Shown here: positions 43,572-51,817 of the stretch, piece by piece
Layout of the letters: each line of letters starts with the position of its first letter
Numbering within the stretch: the first letter of the stretch is position 1
Assembly: GCA_903873975.1 (NCBI GenBank)
Contig: CAIQQN010000304.1
Span: 1 to 57,777, forward strand
Direction of reading: 5' to 3'
Source of the DNA: an uncultured Anaerolineales bacterium
Lineage (GTDB): Bacteria > Chloroflexota > Anaerolineae > Anaerolineales > Villigracilaceae
DNA length: 57,777 nt
Notes under the pieces: model-generated
What the model saw: the letters and a program-made list of their open reading frames with translations, nothing else
Database searches by the model: none
Told to the model about the DNA's origin: nothing
Program-made: the position numbers and the translations under genes

Positions 43572-44780
43572 ATGGCTGATTTCTCCCTTTCCCAAGAGCA
43601 CCAGATGGTGCAAAAAATGGTGCGCGAGTTTGCACAAAAAGAGGTCGCACCTGTAATCAAGGAATGCGACCGGCAGCAGCAAATGGCGGAGTTCGTTCTG
43701 CCGCGCATGGGCGAGTTGGGTATTTTGGGTATCTGTCTGCCGGTGAAATATGGTGGCCAGGGCATGGATTACATCGCTCTTGGGCTGGCGTGTGAGGAAT
43801 TGGAAGTAGTCGACACTTCTCTGCGAGTGGTAATGTCGGTGCATGTCGGGTTGAACAGCATGGCACTATTCCAGTGGGCCACCGAGGAGCAAAAGCACCG
43901 TTTTCTGACACCGCAGGCGCAGGGTAAGAAGATCGCCTGCTTCGGCCTGACCGAGCCTGGGGCTGGTTCTGATGTGTCAGCGATTATTAGTACTGCGCGG
44001 CTCGACGGCAGCGAGTACGTCTTGAATGGCGAGAAGATGTGGATTTCATTGGCTACAAAAGCCCATCATTGCCTGTGGGTGGGGCGCACGAATCGGGCAG
44101 ATGACCCCCACGAAAATCTCTCAGCCTTTTTAGTGGAACTCAACTACCCGGGCGTCACAACCGGCGATATCCACGGGAAATTGGGGGTTCGCGCTGGTTC
44201 CACAGGCTGGATCGCCTTTCAGGATGTGCGTGTTCCGGTCGCCAATCGCATCGGTGAGGATGGCGAGGGTTTCAAGATCGCCATGAGCTGCCTGGATAAC
44301 GGGCGTTACACGGTTGCCTCCGGAGCTACCGGCTTGATCCGTGCCAGTTTGGAAGCGAGTATCCGTTACGCCAAAGAACGCCGCGCCTTTGGTCGTGAGA
44401 TCGCCCGGATGCAGCTCGTTCAGCAGAAGATCGCTAAGATGGTGCAATCCTACGAAATGGCGCGCTTGTTGTACTTGCGGGCGGGCTGGATGAAGAATCA
44501 GGGTCTGCGAAATACGCGTGAGACTTCGCTGGCTAAGTGGTTCGCCACCGACGCCTCGTTTGAAGCAGCTAATGAAGCCGTGCAGATTCACGGGGCATAC
44601 GGCTATAGCGACGAGTACGATGTCGAGCGCTACTTGCGAAACTCTAAGGGGGCGGTGATCTACGAAGGCACGAGTGAGATCCACCAGCTTATGCAGGCCG
44701 GCTATGCCTTGGGCTACCGCGCCGATGCGCCGCTGCGCTGTGAACTACCGGCTTATGATCCAACTTTCTGGTCGGTGTAG
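43572..44780 (+). CDS. Acyl-CoA dehydrogenase
   Basis: FAD-dependent dehydrogenation of an acyl-CoA, 402 residues. Family marks: KYGGQGMDYIALGLACEELEVVDTSLRV, ACFGLTEPGAGSD (FAD/substrate contact), WISLATKAHHCLWVGR, KLGVRAGSTGWIAFQDVRVP, YAKERRAFGREI, and the catalytic Glu in VIYEGTSEIHQLM near 370. Sequence alone does not settle chain length; the loop and DVERYLRNSKGAVIYEGTSEIH resemble short-chain/glutaryl-type enzymes. A -10 box ends six bases before the ATG and no Shine-Dalgarno is present, so the mRNA is likely leaderless. No Etf genes are in the window. Confidence 0.93.
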   Translation: MADFSLSQEHQMVQKMVREFAQKEVAPVIKECDRQQQMAEFVLPRMGELGILGICLPVKYGGQGMDYIALGLACEELEVVDTSLRVVMSVHVGLNSMALFQWATEEQKHRFLTPQAQGKKIACFGLTEPGAGSDVSAIISTARLDGSEYVLNGEKMWISLATKAHHCLWVGRTNRADDPHENLSAFLVELNYPGVTTGDIHGKLGVRAGSTGWIAFQDVRVPVANRIGEDGEGFKIAMSCLDNGRYTVASGATGLIRASLEASIRYAKERRAFGREIARMQLVQQKIAKMVQSYEMARLLYLRAGWMKNQGLRNTRETSLAKWFATDASFEAANEAVQIHGAYGYSDEYDVERYLRNSKGAVIYEGTSEIHQLMQAGYALGYRADAPLRCELPAYDPTFWSV

Positions 44781-44825
44781 AAACCCCTTGGCAAAGTCAG
44801 GCCGCGCTGCCTGATGATTCACAAT

Positions 44826-45197
44826 TTAAGGTACTGTTAATAACTCCCCAATTCGCCGGCGGAACACCTCTATTTCGAACGGTTTCGACCAGATATCGTT
44901 CGCACCAGCTTCCAGCGCCTGCGCTCGTTCTGTCTCGCTGTTCATAGCAGTCAGCATCACGATCGGGATTTTCGTGCTGAAAGGCGGTTGCCGCATCTTC
45001 CGGCACAACTCGTACCCGTCCATTTCCGGCATCATCACGTCCAGAAGGGCCAGGTCGGGCATTTTTTGCGCAGCCAATTGGATTGCTTCTATCCCATTTT
45101 GAGCTGTCGTTACCTGATAGCCTTCCAGTTCCAGTATTTTTGATAGCAGGAACAAATTCATATCATTATCGTCAACAACCAGGATGTTATATGGCAT
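44826..45197 (-). CDS. Single-domain response regulator (CheY-like receiver)
   Basis: A 123-residue stand-alone receiver domain. The phospho-acceptor is Asp53 in LALLDVMMPEMDG, with the acidic pair Asp9/Asp10 (VVDDND), Thr83 in MLTAM and Lys105 in WSKPF. Nothing follows the domain, so it signals through a protein partner, as PleD- or DivK-like relays do. No cognate histidine kinase is in the window. It converges on the acyl-CoA dehydrogenase gene and diverges from upp. Confidence 0.93.
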   Translation of the reverse strand: MPYNILVVDDNDMNLFLLSKILELEGYQVTTAQNGIEAIQLAAQKMPDLALLDVMMPEMDGYELCRKMRQPPFSTKIPIVMLTAMNSETERAQALEAGANDIWSKPFEIEVFRRRIGELLTVP

Positions 45198-45270
45198 GAT
45201 TATTACGACCTTTGCCTGTAGAATACCCGATTAACTGCTGAATCGTCAAGCCACAAAATGGGAGGTCAGC

Positions 45271-45276
45271 TATAAT
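45271..45276 (+). promoter_or_regulatory. -10 box of upp
   Basis: TATAAT 19 bases before the upp ATG with the GGAGG ribosome site between them, a normal leadered arrangement. The -35 is poor (AAGCCA at 17 bases). Confidence 0.45.
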
Positions 45277-45295
45277 GAGAGAAACTGGAGGAGCC

Positions 45296-45922
45296 ATGCC
45301 CAACGTCTTTGCTTCCCAACACCCGCTCGTCGCCCATAAACTGTCCCGTCTGCGTGACAAGACCACCGATCCTAAGAAGTTTCGCGAACTTGTCCGCGAG
45401 ATTGCCGCTTTGCTGGCCTACGAAGCTACCACTGATCTGGTCACTGTTCCCCGACCATTAGAGACTCCGCTCATTTCGATGATTGGCGCAGAACTTAAAG
45501 AGAAAATCGGTCTCGTCCCTATCCTGCGGGCTGGGTTGGGTATGGTGGAGGGCATCTGGGGATTAATGCCCACCGCTGAAGTCTGGCATATCGGCCTGTA
45601 CCGCGACGAGCAGACACTCAAGCCGGTGCAATATTACAACAAGCTACCGATCGAGCCGACCGTATCCGTCTGTCTGATTCTGGACCCGATGCTGGCTACC
45701 GGCGGTTCAGCGGTTGCTACAGCCGATATCGTAAAGCGCTGGGGCGTAAGGAAGATCAAATTCGTCGGCATCATCGGCGCGCCGGAAGGAATTGCCGCCA
45801 TGCAGAAAGCTCATCCGGATGTACCAATTTACCTGGCCGCCATTGACGATCATCTGAACGAACGCGGTTATATCGTCCCGGGATTGGGCGACGCTGGCGA
45901 CCGTCAGTTCGGAACGGGTTGA
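45296..45922 (+). CDS. upp: Uracil phosphoribosyltransferase
   Basis: Makes UMP from uracil and PRPP (pyrimidine salvage), 208 residues from the ATG at 45296 with GGAGG four bases upstream; an ATG seven codons earlier lacks a site. Seen: [25 protein letters not shown] at the N-terminus, [13 protein letters not shown], the PRPP loop [18 protein letters not shown] and the C-terminal uracil-binding [16 protein letters not shown]. It completes salvage with the pyrimidine-nucleoside phosphorylase at 26.9 kb. It converges on the M50-like protease gene with 21 bases between. Confidence 0.95.
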   Translation: MPNVFASQHPLVAHKLSRLRDKTTDPKKFRELVREIAALLAYEATTDLVTVPRPLETPLISMIGAELKEKIGLVPILRAGLGMVEGIWGLMPTAEVWHIGLYRDEQTLKPVQYYNKLPIEPTVSVCLILDPMLATGGSAVATADIVKRWGVRKIKFVGIIGAPEGIAAMQKAHPDVPIYLAAIDDHLNERGYIVPGLGDAGDRQFGTG

Positions 45923-45943
45923 ATGATTTGCCGATTTTCACTC

Positions 45944-46708
45944 TCAGCCTACATCCAACCCGGACAACCTTGTCAGGATCTGGTGCAATAACAAAAACGG
46001 CAATATCAATATAAGATGCAGCACCCCGCTTAGCCCGAAGATCATCGCCAGTGCTCGTAGGAACTGGTTGAACGGCGGCGCCAGGTTTGCCAGCATCCAG
46101 GTTCCCGCCCCGGCCAGGATCGCGGTCGCTATCAGTCCCACAACCAGGAATCCCAAAGGTAGCCAGGCATGCCGGTCGGATTGCGAGGGCAACATTGTAC
46201 TGCTGATGGTAAAGGTCAGGTAGAACCATAGCCAGAAATCAGCGTACTTTGGCACAGACTCCAGAATTGCCCAGAACGCCCCCCGATTGGAGCTGCGTAT
46301 CAGATCCCAAATGGGTAATAAGTGCATTTGATATATGGCCGCATACGCCACAAACAGGCTGCCCATCACCAATGGGGCCGCTCCGATCAGCGCATCTCGA
46401 ACAAAGCCGCCAGAAGCGGTCTCGACATAACCCAGACGCAGTTTGCCATCCGGCTGTGGTTGAGGAATGAGAGAGAAATTCCCCGTCTGCACGCCGAGAA
46501 TTTTTGCGGTCAGAAAATGGCTGAGTTCATGCAGCAATACGCCAGGAAAGAAGATCAGGGCAAAGATCACTTGCGTCACACCAGGGTTGCGGGTCAGGAT
46601 GAGGATGAACGCTTGGATTTCGCGGTGCAGCAGGCGCTGGAGAAGAACGAACACCGCCAGCGCGACCAAAAGCCAGAGCAGACCATCGAATGCCATGACG
46701 TAACTCAA
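45944..46708 (-). CDS. M50-like membrane metalloprotease
   Basis: A 254-residue protein with about six hydrophobic helices. Residues ~56-65 in a membrane helix read LLHELSHFLTA, the HExxH zinc site; a distal Asp/Asn ligand is not certain. This resembles the small site-2-protease-like/M50 group whose substrate is unknown. The start is either TTG at 46708 or the ATG four codons inside (46696). It is downstream of tpiA with a strong hairpin between. Confidence 0.65.
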   Translation of the reverse strand: MSYVMAFDGLLWLLVALAVFVLLQRLLHREIQAFILILTRNPGVTQVIFALIFFPGVLLHELSHFLTAKILGVQTGNFSLIPQPQPDGKLRLGYVETASGGFVRDALIGAAPLVMGSLFVAYAAIYQMHLLPIWDLIRSSNRGAFWAILESVPKYADFWLWFYLTFTISSTMLPSQSDRHAWLPLGFLVVGLIATAILAGAGTWMLANLAPPFNQFLRALAMIFGLSGVLHLILILPFLLLHQILTRLSGLDVG

Positions 46709-46732
46709 TTGATCAATCCTGATTCAACATAA

Positions 46733-46763
46733 ATGACGCGAAGGGAAATTTCATTCGCGTCAT
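46733..46763 (-). terminator. Hairpin after tpiA
   Basis: ATGACGCGAA (46733-46742) pairs with TTCGCGTCAT (46754-46763), loop 11. In the minus direction TTTATGTTG follows. It lies 23 bases after the tpiA stop and just upstream of the M50-like gene. Confidence 0.6.
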
Positions 46764-46785
46764 ATTTGTGTTCTTGATCTTCGCG

Positions 46786-47550
46786 TTAGGCTCTTTCTGC
46801 CGCTGCCCGTACAATGGCGACGAACTCGTCCACTTTCAGACTCGCCCCCCCAACCAGCGCCCCGTCGATCTCGGGCTGACCGAAAAACTCGACCGCGTTA
46901 GCTGCCGTCACAGAGCCACCGTAGAGCGCCCGGATGGACTGAGCAGCCGTTTCACCATACAATTCAGCCAGCGGTTTACGGATGAAATCGCGGATGACCG
47001 CATTTGCATTTTCACCGGTCGAGGCGCGCCCGGTTCCAATGGCCCAGACCGGTTCGTAAGCCACGACGATGTGTGTCGCAAATTCATGATCGAGACCTTT
47101 GAGTCCCGCCCGAATCTGTCGGGAAACCACTTCTGCCGTCCTTCCGGATTCGTATTCGGCCAGGGTCTCGCCGACGCAGACGATCGGGGTCAGGTTCGAG
47201 ATCCGCGCCGCTGCGGTTTTTTTGTTCACCGTCTCGTCGGTTTCACCAAAATACATCCGGCGTTCGGAGTGACCAATGATGACGTACATGCAAAACTCAG
47301 CCACCATTCCCGCTGCAACTTCGCCGGTGAACGCGCCTTTGGCTTCCCAGTGCATGTCCTGCGCCCCCAAGCCGATATCCGTACCCTGCAGGAGCGCCGC
47401 AACCGGGAAGAGTGACATGAAGGGCGGACAGAGTACCTTTTCCACACCTTTGACATCCCGTAGAGCCGGGCTCATCTCGGCGACGAGTGCACGGGCTTCC
47501 GCGATGGTTTTATTCATCTTCCAGTTTCCAGCTACAAATGGTTTCCGCAT
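46786..47550 (-). CDS. tpiA: Triosephosphate isomerase
   Basis: Interconverts glyceraldehyde 3-phosphate and dihydroxyacetone phosphate, 254 residues. Active site: Lys11 in AGNWKMN, His94 in IIGHSERR, Glu166 in AYEPVWAIGTG, and the phosphate-binding loops YGGSVT and GALVGGASL. Lies downstream of pgk on the same strand, but a strong terminator hairpin separates them (223-base gap), so it likely has its own promoter. Its product could feed methylglyoxal synthase (mgsA) through dihydroxyacetone phosphate. Confidence 0.96.
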   Translation of the reverse strand: MRKPFVAGNWKMNKTIAEARALVAEMSPALRDVKGVEKVLCPPFMSLFPVAALLQGTDIGLGAQDMHWEAKGAFTGEVAAGMVAEFCMYVIIGHSERRMYFGETDETVNKKTAAARISNLTPIVCVGETLAEYESGRTAEVVSRQIRAGLKGLDHEFATHIVVAYEPVWAIGTGRASTGENANAVIRDFIRKPLAELYGETAAQSIRALYGGSVTAANAVEFFGQPEIDGALVGGASLKVDEFVAIVRAAAERA

Positions 47551-47719
47551 GATGGGTTTGTCCCTTCTCTATTCGCTGCTTCGGTGAGCAACGCGATATA
47601 CCTTGAATACCTTTGCCATACCGGCCTATTAGAATAGTATGATTATGCGAAGCGTCTCTATTTTATTCCGGCATTAGAATACACAACCGCGCTTCCTCGA
47701 ACATCCCCGGTTGGCTATT

Positions 47720-47758
47720 AAACGCAGGACGGGCAATTAAACTGTCCGTCCTGCGTTT
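47720..47758 (-). terminator. Strong terminator after pgk
   Basis: A 16-bp stem (AAACGCAGGACGGGCA with 47743-47758; one G-U) and a 7-base loop lies 16 bases after the pgk stop. U-rich flanks on both sides allow action in either direction. Confidence 0.8.
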
Positions 47759-47773
47759 TCTTCAATGGGATTA

Positions 47774-48943
47774 CTAATCCAGCAGGGCTGCTACGCCAGG
47801 CAGTTCCTTGCCTTCCAGGAACTCCAGCGAAGCACCGCCTCCGGTCGAAACGAACGTCATCTTGTTGGCAACGCCCGCCTTCTTGACCGCGCTGGCGCTG
47901 TCACCGCCGCCGATGACGGTGGTCGCGCCGGATTCGGCCAGCAGTCTTGCCAGGGAAAAGGTCCCTTCGGCGAATTTTGGCATCTCGAACACGCCCACCG
48001 GGCCATTCCAGACGATCAGTTTAGCGCCTTTGAGGGTTTCTTTGTAAAGCTCCAAGGTCTTGGGACCAACGTCCATCATGCGCCAACCGGCCGGGATTTT
48101 GTCTACATCTACAATCTTGTTGTTGGCTTCAGCCTCGAATTTATCAGCAATCACCGCATCCACAGGCAGGATGATCCGGTTGCCAGATTTCGCCAGGATG
48201 GCTTTCGCTGTGTCAATCGAACCGGCTTCCACCAGACTGTCTCGCATGTTCAGGCCTATGGCGGTCAGGAAGGTATTCGCCATGCCGCCGCCGATGATGA
48301 GTTTGTCACATTTGGTAAGCAAGTTCTCCACCACCAGGATTTTGTCGCTGATCTTGGCGCCGCCTAAAATGGCAATATATGGATGTTCGGGGTTGGTAGT
48401 CGCGCGGCCAAGGTATTCGAGTTCCTTCTCCATCAGGAAGCCAGAAACAGCCGGAAGGAAGTGCGCCACGCCTTCGGTTGAGGAGTGAGCACGGTGAGCC
48501 GAACCGAACGCGTCGTTTACGAAAACTTCGCCGAGCGCGGCCATCTTCCTGGCCAGTTCCGGGTCATTCTTCTCTTCTTCAGGATGGAAGCGGGTGTTCT
48601 CCAGCATGATGACTCCGCCCGGTTTAAGGGCTTTAGCCATCTTCTCCACTTCCGGACCAACGCAATCCGGCGCCATCTGAACCGGGATGCCCAGATAACC
48701 AGCGAGGACGTTTGCCGCTGCCTTCAAGCTGAACTCGGGGTCGAATCCCCCCTTTGGGCGTCCTAAATGGCTCATTAGCACCAGGGATGCACCCTGGTCA
48801 AGAACAAACTTAATCGTAGGAAGAGAGGCTTTGATGCGTTTATCGTCGGTGACTTTGCCGCCTTCCATCGGGACATTGAAGTCCACACGCATCAGAACGC
48901 GCTTGCCTTTAAGGTCGATATCTCTTACGGTTTTCTTATTCAT
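47774..48943 (-). CDS. pgk: Phosphoglycerate kinase
   Basis: Transfers phosphate between 1,3-bisphosphoglycerate and ADP, 389 residues. Seen: [11 protein letters not shown] (substrate loop), [38 protein letters not shown] and [13 protein letters not shown] plus [13 protein letters not shown] at the nucleotide site. Typical bacterial length. It follows gapA after 98 bases on the same strand; the intergenic bases hold an inverted repeat (GATAG/CTATC) but no clear terminator. Confidence 0.96.
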   Translation of the reverse strand: MNKKTVRDIDLKGKRVLMRVDFNVPMEGGKVTDDKRIKASLPTIKFVLDQGASLVLMSHLGRPKGGFDPEFSLKAAANVLAGYLGIPVQMAPDCVGPEVEKMAKALKPGGVIMLENTRFHPEEEKNDPELARKMAALGEVFVNDAFGSAHRAHSSTEGVAHFLPAVSGFLMEKELEYLGRATTNPEHPYIAILGGAKISDKILVVENLLTKCDKLIIGGGMANTFLTAIGLNMRDSLVEAGSIDTAKAILAKSGNRIILPVDAVIADKFEAEANNKIVDVDKIPAGWRMMDVGPKTLELYKETLKGAKLIVWNGPVGVFEMPKFAEGTFSLARLLAESGATTVIGGGDSASAVKKAGVANKMTFVSTGGGASLEFLEGKELPGVAALLD

Positions 48944-49041
48944 GAAGGGATCTCCTAGCCAGATAGATTATAGTCACATGGTCTTTCAACGATCAAACAA
49001 TTCGTCAATTAGACTATGAGACCTTCAGGCTATCTGTCTAT

Positions 49042-50100
49042 CTAAAGGCTTTTTGCCATCAGCGCAGCCAGGTCTGCCGTGCGGACAGAGTAACCCCATT
49101 CGTTATCGTACCAGGCAACGACCTTGACGAAATTGTTTTCGGCTTTCCCGAGAACGCTGGTGAACGGCAGGTCAATGGAAGCGCTGTGCGGATCGCCCTT
49201 GTAGTCAATGCTCACCAGTGGTTCGTCGATTGCTTGAAGGATGCCTTTATTGCGCGGAAATTTGGCGGCTTCACGGAAGGCTTGGCGCAGTTCGTCGGTC
49301 GTGGTGGCCTTCTCAAGTTCGGCGGTGAAATCCACTACAGAGACAGTGCTGGTCGGGACGCGCAAGGCATACCCGTCAAACTTGCCCTTCAAGTCGGGGA
49401 TGACCAGGGAAATGGCTTTGGCAGCGCCGGTGGTTGTCGGGATGATGTTCATCGCCGCCGCACGCGCCCGGCGCAGGTCCGAGTGTGGCATATCCAAGAT
49501 CTTTTGATCGTTGGTGTAAGAATGGATGGTGGTCATGAAAGCGCGCTTGATAATATATTTATCATGCACCACTTTCGCGGCCGGGGCAAGGCAGTTTGTG
49601 GTGCAGGAGGCATTCGAGACCACGTGGTGCGTCTTCGGGTCGTATTTGTCGTCGTTCACACCCATGACGATGGTGATATCTTCGCCCTCAGCAGGTGCGG
49701 AAATGATGACTTTCTTGGCACCGCCCGCGGTGATGTGATTGACTGCACCCTTGACGGTCTTACCCTTCTTGTTGACACCGTCTTCCTTGATGGTAAAGAG
49801 ACCTGTGGACTCGATGACGATCTCCACGCCCAGGTCTTTCCATGGGATTGCGGATGGATCGGTCTCTTTGAAAGCGGTAACCTTCTTGCCATCAATAAGA
49901 AGATGGTCCTCGGCAAATTCAACTGTGCCGTCATAACGACCATAGTTCGAATCGTACTTGAGCAGGTGTGCCATGGTTTTCATGTCGCCAATATCATTAA
50001 AAGCGACTACTTCCAATGTTTCGGGATAATAATCCCTAATGGCCTTCAGGACCTGGCGTCCGATCCGGCCAAAACCGTTGATACCTACCTTGACAGTCAT
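49042..50100 (-). CDS. gapA: Glyceraldehyde-3-phosphate dehydrogenase
   Basis: Phosphorylating NAD-dependent dehydrogenase, 352 residues. Rossmann loop INGFGRIGR (7-15), Asn35-Asp36 in FNDIG for NAD, Cys166 in SNASCTTNC, His193 in TIHSYTNDQ, and [15 protein letters not shown]. Compared with the usual form there is an insert around residues 103-125 ([24 protein letters not shown]), reported here as seen. AAGGAG upstream of the ATG. It is 36 bases downstream of yvcK and 98 upstream of pgk, giving a yvcK-gapA-pgk operon. Confidence 0.95.
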   Translation of the reverse strand: MTVKVGINGFGRIGRQVLKAIRDYYPETLEVVAFNDIGDMKTMAHLLKYDSNYGRYDGTVEFAEDHLLIDGKKVTAFKETDPSAIPWKDLGVEIVIESTGLFTIKEDGVNKKGKTVKGAVNHITAGGAKKVIISAPAEGEDITIVMGVNDDKYDPKTHHVVSNASCTTNCLAPAAKVVHDKYIIKRAFMTTIHSYTNDQKILDMPHSDLRRARAAAMNIIPTTTGAAKAISLVIPDLKGKFDGYALRVPTSTVSVVDFTAELEKATTTDELRQAFREAAKFPRNKGILQAIDEPLVSIDYKGDPHSASIDLPFTSVLGKAENNFVKVVAWYDNEWGYSVRTADLAALMAKSL

Positions 50101-50136
50101 AGCAAATCTCCTTAAAAAATGATTGTGATTTCAACG

Positions 50137-51483
50137 CTATTGCGTTGTTTGTTCCTTCACGATCGGCCCGGTGCGCTCGTTATAAAGATCCATCAGCACC
50201 TGGGCCAGTTTTACCGCGTCGTGATTTCCCGGTTGCAGGCGGTCAGCAAGGTCAGAAAGATACAAACGGGAATCGCGTTCAAGCGCCTCATCCACCCTCA
50301 CCCACTGCTTGCCATTTTCCAATATTTTATCATACCATGAATTACACACGATAACATCGACAAGTTCAGAACCGGCCAATTCCTCCAGAGTTCGGATATG
50401 ATCCCCGGAAGAATACAAGTCTGTCTCACCTAGTTGTGTAGCGATGTTCGCTATAAAGATTTTTAACGCCCGGCTAGACCGGATCGCCTCGAGCAGGTCG
50501 CCGACCATGAAGTTGGGTAGGATGCTGGTATACAGACTGCCCGGTCCGATGACGATCATATCCGCCGCCAGGACAGCCTGGATGACAGGCGGGAACGCCG
50601 AGGGATTATCCGGTTCGAGCCAGACCCGGTTCACCCTTCCTGCCGCCCGGGGGATCTGGCTCTCGCCCTCCACCCGAACCTCGGTCTGGGCATTCGGTAA
50701 TTGGACATCAGCCACCAACCGGACGTTGTGCAGCGTGGCTGGGAGCACTCGCCCATGGACCGAAAGGGCGCGCCCCGATTCGGCGATCGCCTCCTCGAAA
50801 CTGCCGGTTATATCGGAGAGGGCGTAAATGAACAGGTTGCCAAACGAATGACCTCCCAGGCCGGTATCTTCTCCAAACCGGTATTGGAATAGCTGCGTCA
50901 ATAAAGCCTCATCATCTGAGAGTGCCGCCAGGCAGTTGCGAATATCGCCTGGCGGGAGGATTCCCAGGCTGCGCCGCAATTCACCGGAAGAACCACCGTC
51001 ATCTGCCACCGATACGACCGCCGTCAGGTTATTGGTATGCCCCTTCAGTCCGCGTAGGACGGTGGCGATTCCGTGCCCACCGCCGATGGCAACGATCCGT
51101 GGTCCGCGCTCGCGTCGGCGGTAATCAGTCACCTGGTCCACCAGTCGCTGGCCTGGCCGCAGGAACGGCACAAGCAAGGAACGGTTAAGTCTCCAAATAC
51201 CCAGGCCGATCAAACCAAACCCGATCCCGGCAAAAATGAGAATGCGCCAGGGACGGGTTAGGAATCGTAATGATAAAAACGAAATGATTGGCAGCCACCA
51301 GGTATTTGGGGCCGTGCGATACACATCCAGCAGGAAAAGTGCCAGGCCGGTTCCAATAAGGGTGATTCCAGCCAGAATGACTAGGAACCAGCGCTTTACT
51401 CCGATTCCTGGTACAAACCAGCGAAAGAATCGGGAAAAAAAACGCCAGATGGAACGATACCAGGGCTCACGCCGTTTAAACAT
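50137..51483 (-). CDS. yvcK: YvcK/CofD-like protein (gluconeogenesis factor type)
   Basis: UDP-GlcNAc-binding protein of the YvcK family, 448 residues from the ATG at 51483 (MFKRREPWYRS). Unusually for the family, the first ~120 residues are two or three membrane helices (GIGVKRWFLVILAGITLIGTGLALFLL, ILIFAGIGFGLIGLGIW), so the protein is membrane-tethered. The core follows: IVAIGGGHGIATVLRGLK, SVADDGGSSGELRRSLGILPPGDIRNCL, LLTQLFQYRF and PGSLYTSILPN. In Bacillus, YvcK is needed for growth on gluconeogenic carbon and influences cell shape. Its position as first gene before gapA-pgk fits that role. TTGACT-17-TATCAT ends seven bases before this ATG. Confidence 0.92.
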   Translation of the reverse strand: MFKRREPWYRSIWRFFSRFFRWFVPGIGVKRWFLVILAGITLIGTGLALFLLDVYRTAPNTWWLPIISFLSLRFLTRPWRILIFAGIGFGLIGLGIWRLNRSLLVPFLRPGQRLVDQVTDYRRRERGPRIVAIGGGHGIATVLRGLKGHTNNLTAVVSVADDGGSSGELRRSLGILPPGDIRNCLAALSDDEALLTQLFQYRFGEDTGLGGHSFGNLFIYALSDITGSFEEAIAESGRALSVHGRVLPATLHNVRLVADVQLPNAQTEVRVEGESQIPRAAGRVNRVWLEPDNPSAFPPVIQAVLAADMIVIGPGSLYTSILPNFMVGDLLEAIRSSRALKIFIANIATQLGETDLYSSGDHIRTLEELAGSELVDVIVCNSWYDKILENGKQWVRVDEALERDSRLYLSDLADRLQPGNHDAVKLAQVLMDLYNERTGPIVKEQTTQ

Positions 51484-51490
51484 CCCAAAG

Positions 51491-51519
51491 ATGATAGCAG
51501 TCTTTAAGGGAATAGTCAA
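51491..51519 (-). promoter_or_regulatory. yvcK-gapA-pgk promoter (leaderless arrangement)
   Basis: Minus-strand -35 TTGACT (51519-51514), spacer exactly 17, -10 TATCAT (51496-51491), seven bases, ATG at 51483. Each box matches consensus at five of six. The start point should fall on or next to the ATG; this decides against the in-frame start at 51519, which is the first base of the -35 box. Confidence 0.75.
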
Positions 51520-51567
51520 CTAGAGGCAATCCTCGTGTCCTATTCTCCAAGGTAAAGAAAAGCATCG

Positions 51568-51608
51568 AAAAAAGTGTGTGCGGCGCAAAGAGCCGCACAC
51601 GCTTTTTT
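51568..51608. terminator. Ideal bidirectional terminator between divergent genes
   Basis: GTGTGCGGC (51576-51584) pairs with GCCGCACAC (51592-51600), loop GCAAAGA, with a run of six A before and six T after. It lies between the divergent yvcK and ROK kinase genes, so no annotated gene ends here; it may belong to an RNA gene in either direction. Confidence 0.75.
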
Positions 51609-51635
51609 CGCACAATTCTTCCCTATCTGAGACTT

Positions 51636-51698
51636 GGTCGAGGCGGTGTCAAACCGCCATCGACCTCATCGGCTGTTTCGGCACCGATAGGCGCCGAA
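51636..51698 (-). ncRNA. Candidate structured small RNA region (speculative)
   Basis: Two further hairpins lie next to the terminator: GGTCGAGGCGGT (51636-51647) with 51653-51665 (12 bp, one bulge) and TTCGGC (51677-51682) with GCCGAA (51693-51698). In the minus direction they would be followed by the U-tract of the terminator at 51568. No open frame is seen here. A promoter was not convincingly found. Confidence 0.25.
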
Positions 51699-51801
51699 GC
51701 TCCATTTCGTCGCAGGGTTGGGAATGGGGTTGAAAATTACCCATAATTATTCAAAACTCGTACCTTTAGCCACACCCCATAGTTATATCCCGCTGTCAGC
51801 A

Positions 51802-51810
51802 TGTTATAAT
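51802..51810 (+). promoter_or_regulatory. Extended -10 of the ROK kinase gene
   Basis: TGTTATAAT (extended -10, perfect TATAAT) ends seven bases before the ATG at 51818, no Shine-Dalgarno between. The -35 is poor (GTTATA at 17), as expected for an extended -10 promoter. Confidence 0.6.
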
Positions 51811-51817
51811 TTCAAAC

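Noticed and set aside
48944-49041. Attenuator or riboswitch between gapA and pgk
   Set aside because: Only short GATAG/CTATC pairing over a long loop is visible; no known riboswitch core and no terminator.
49186-50115. A 309-codon open frame on the plus strand opposite gapA
   Set aside because: It lies entirely antisense to a certain gene, has no family resemblance and is explained by third-position GC bias of gapA.
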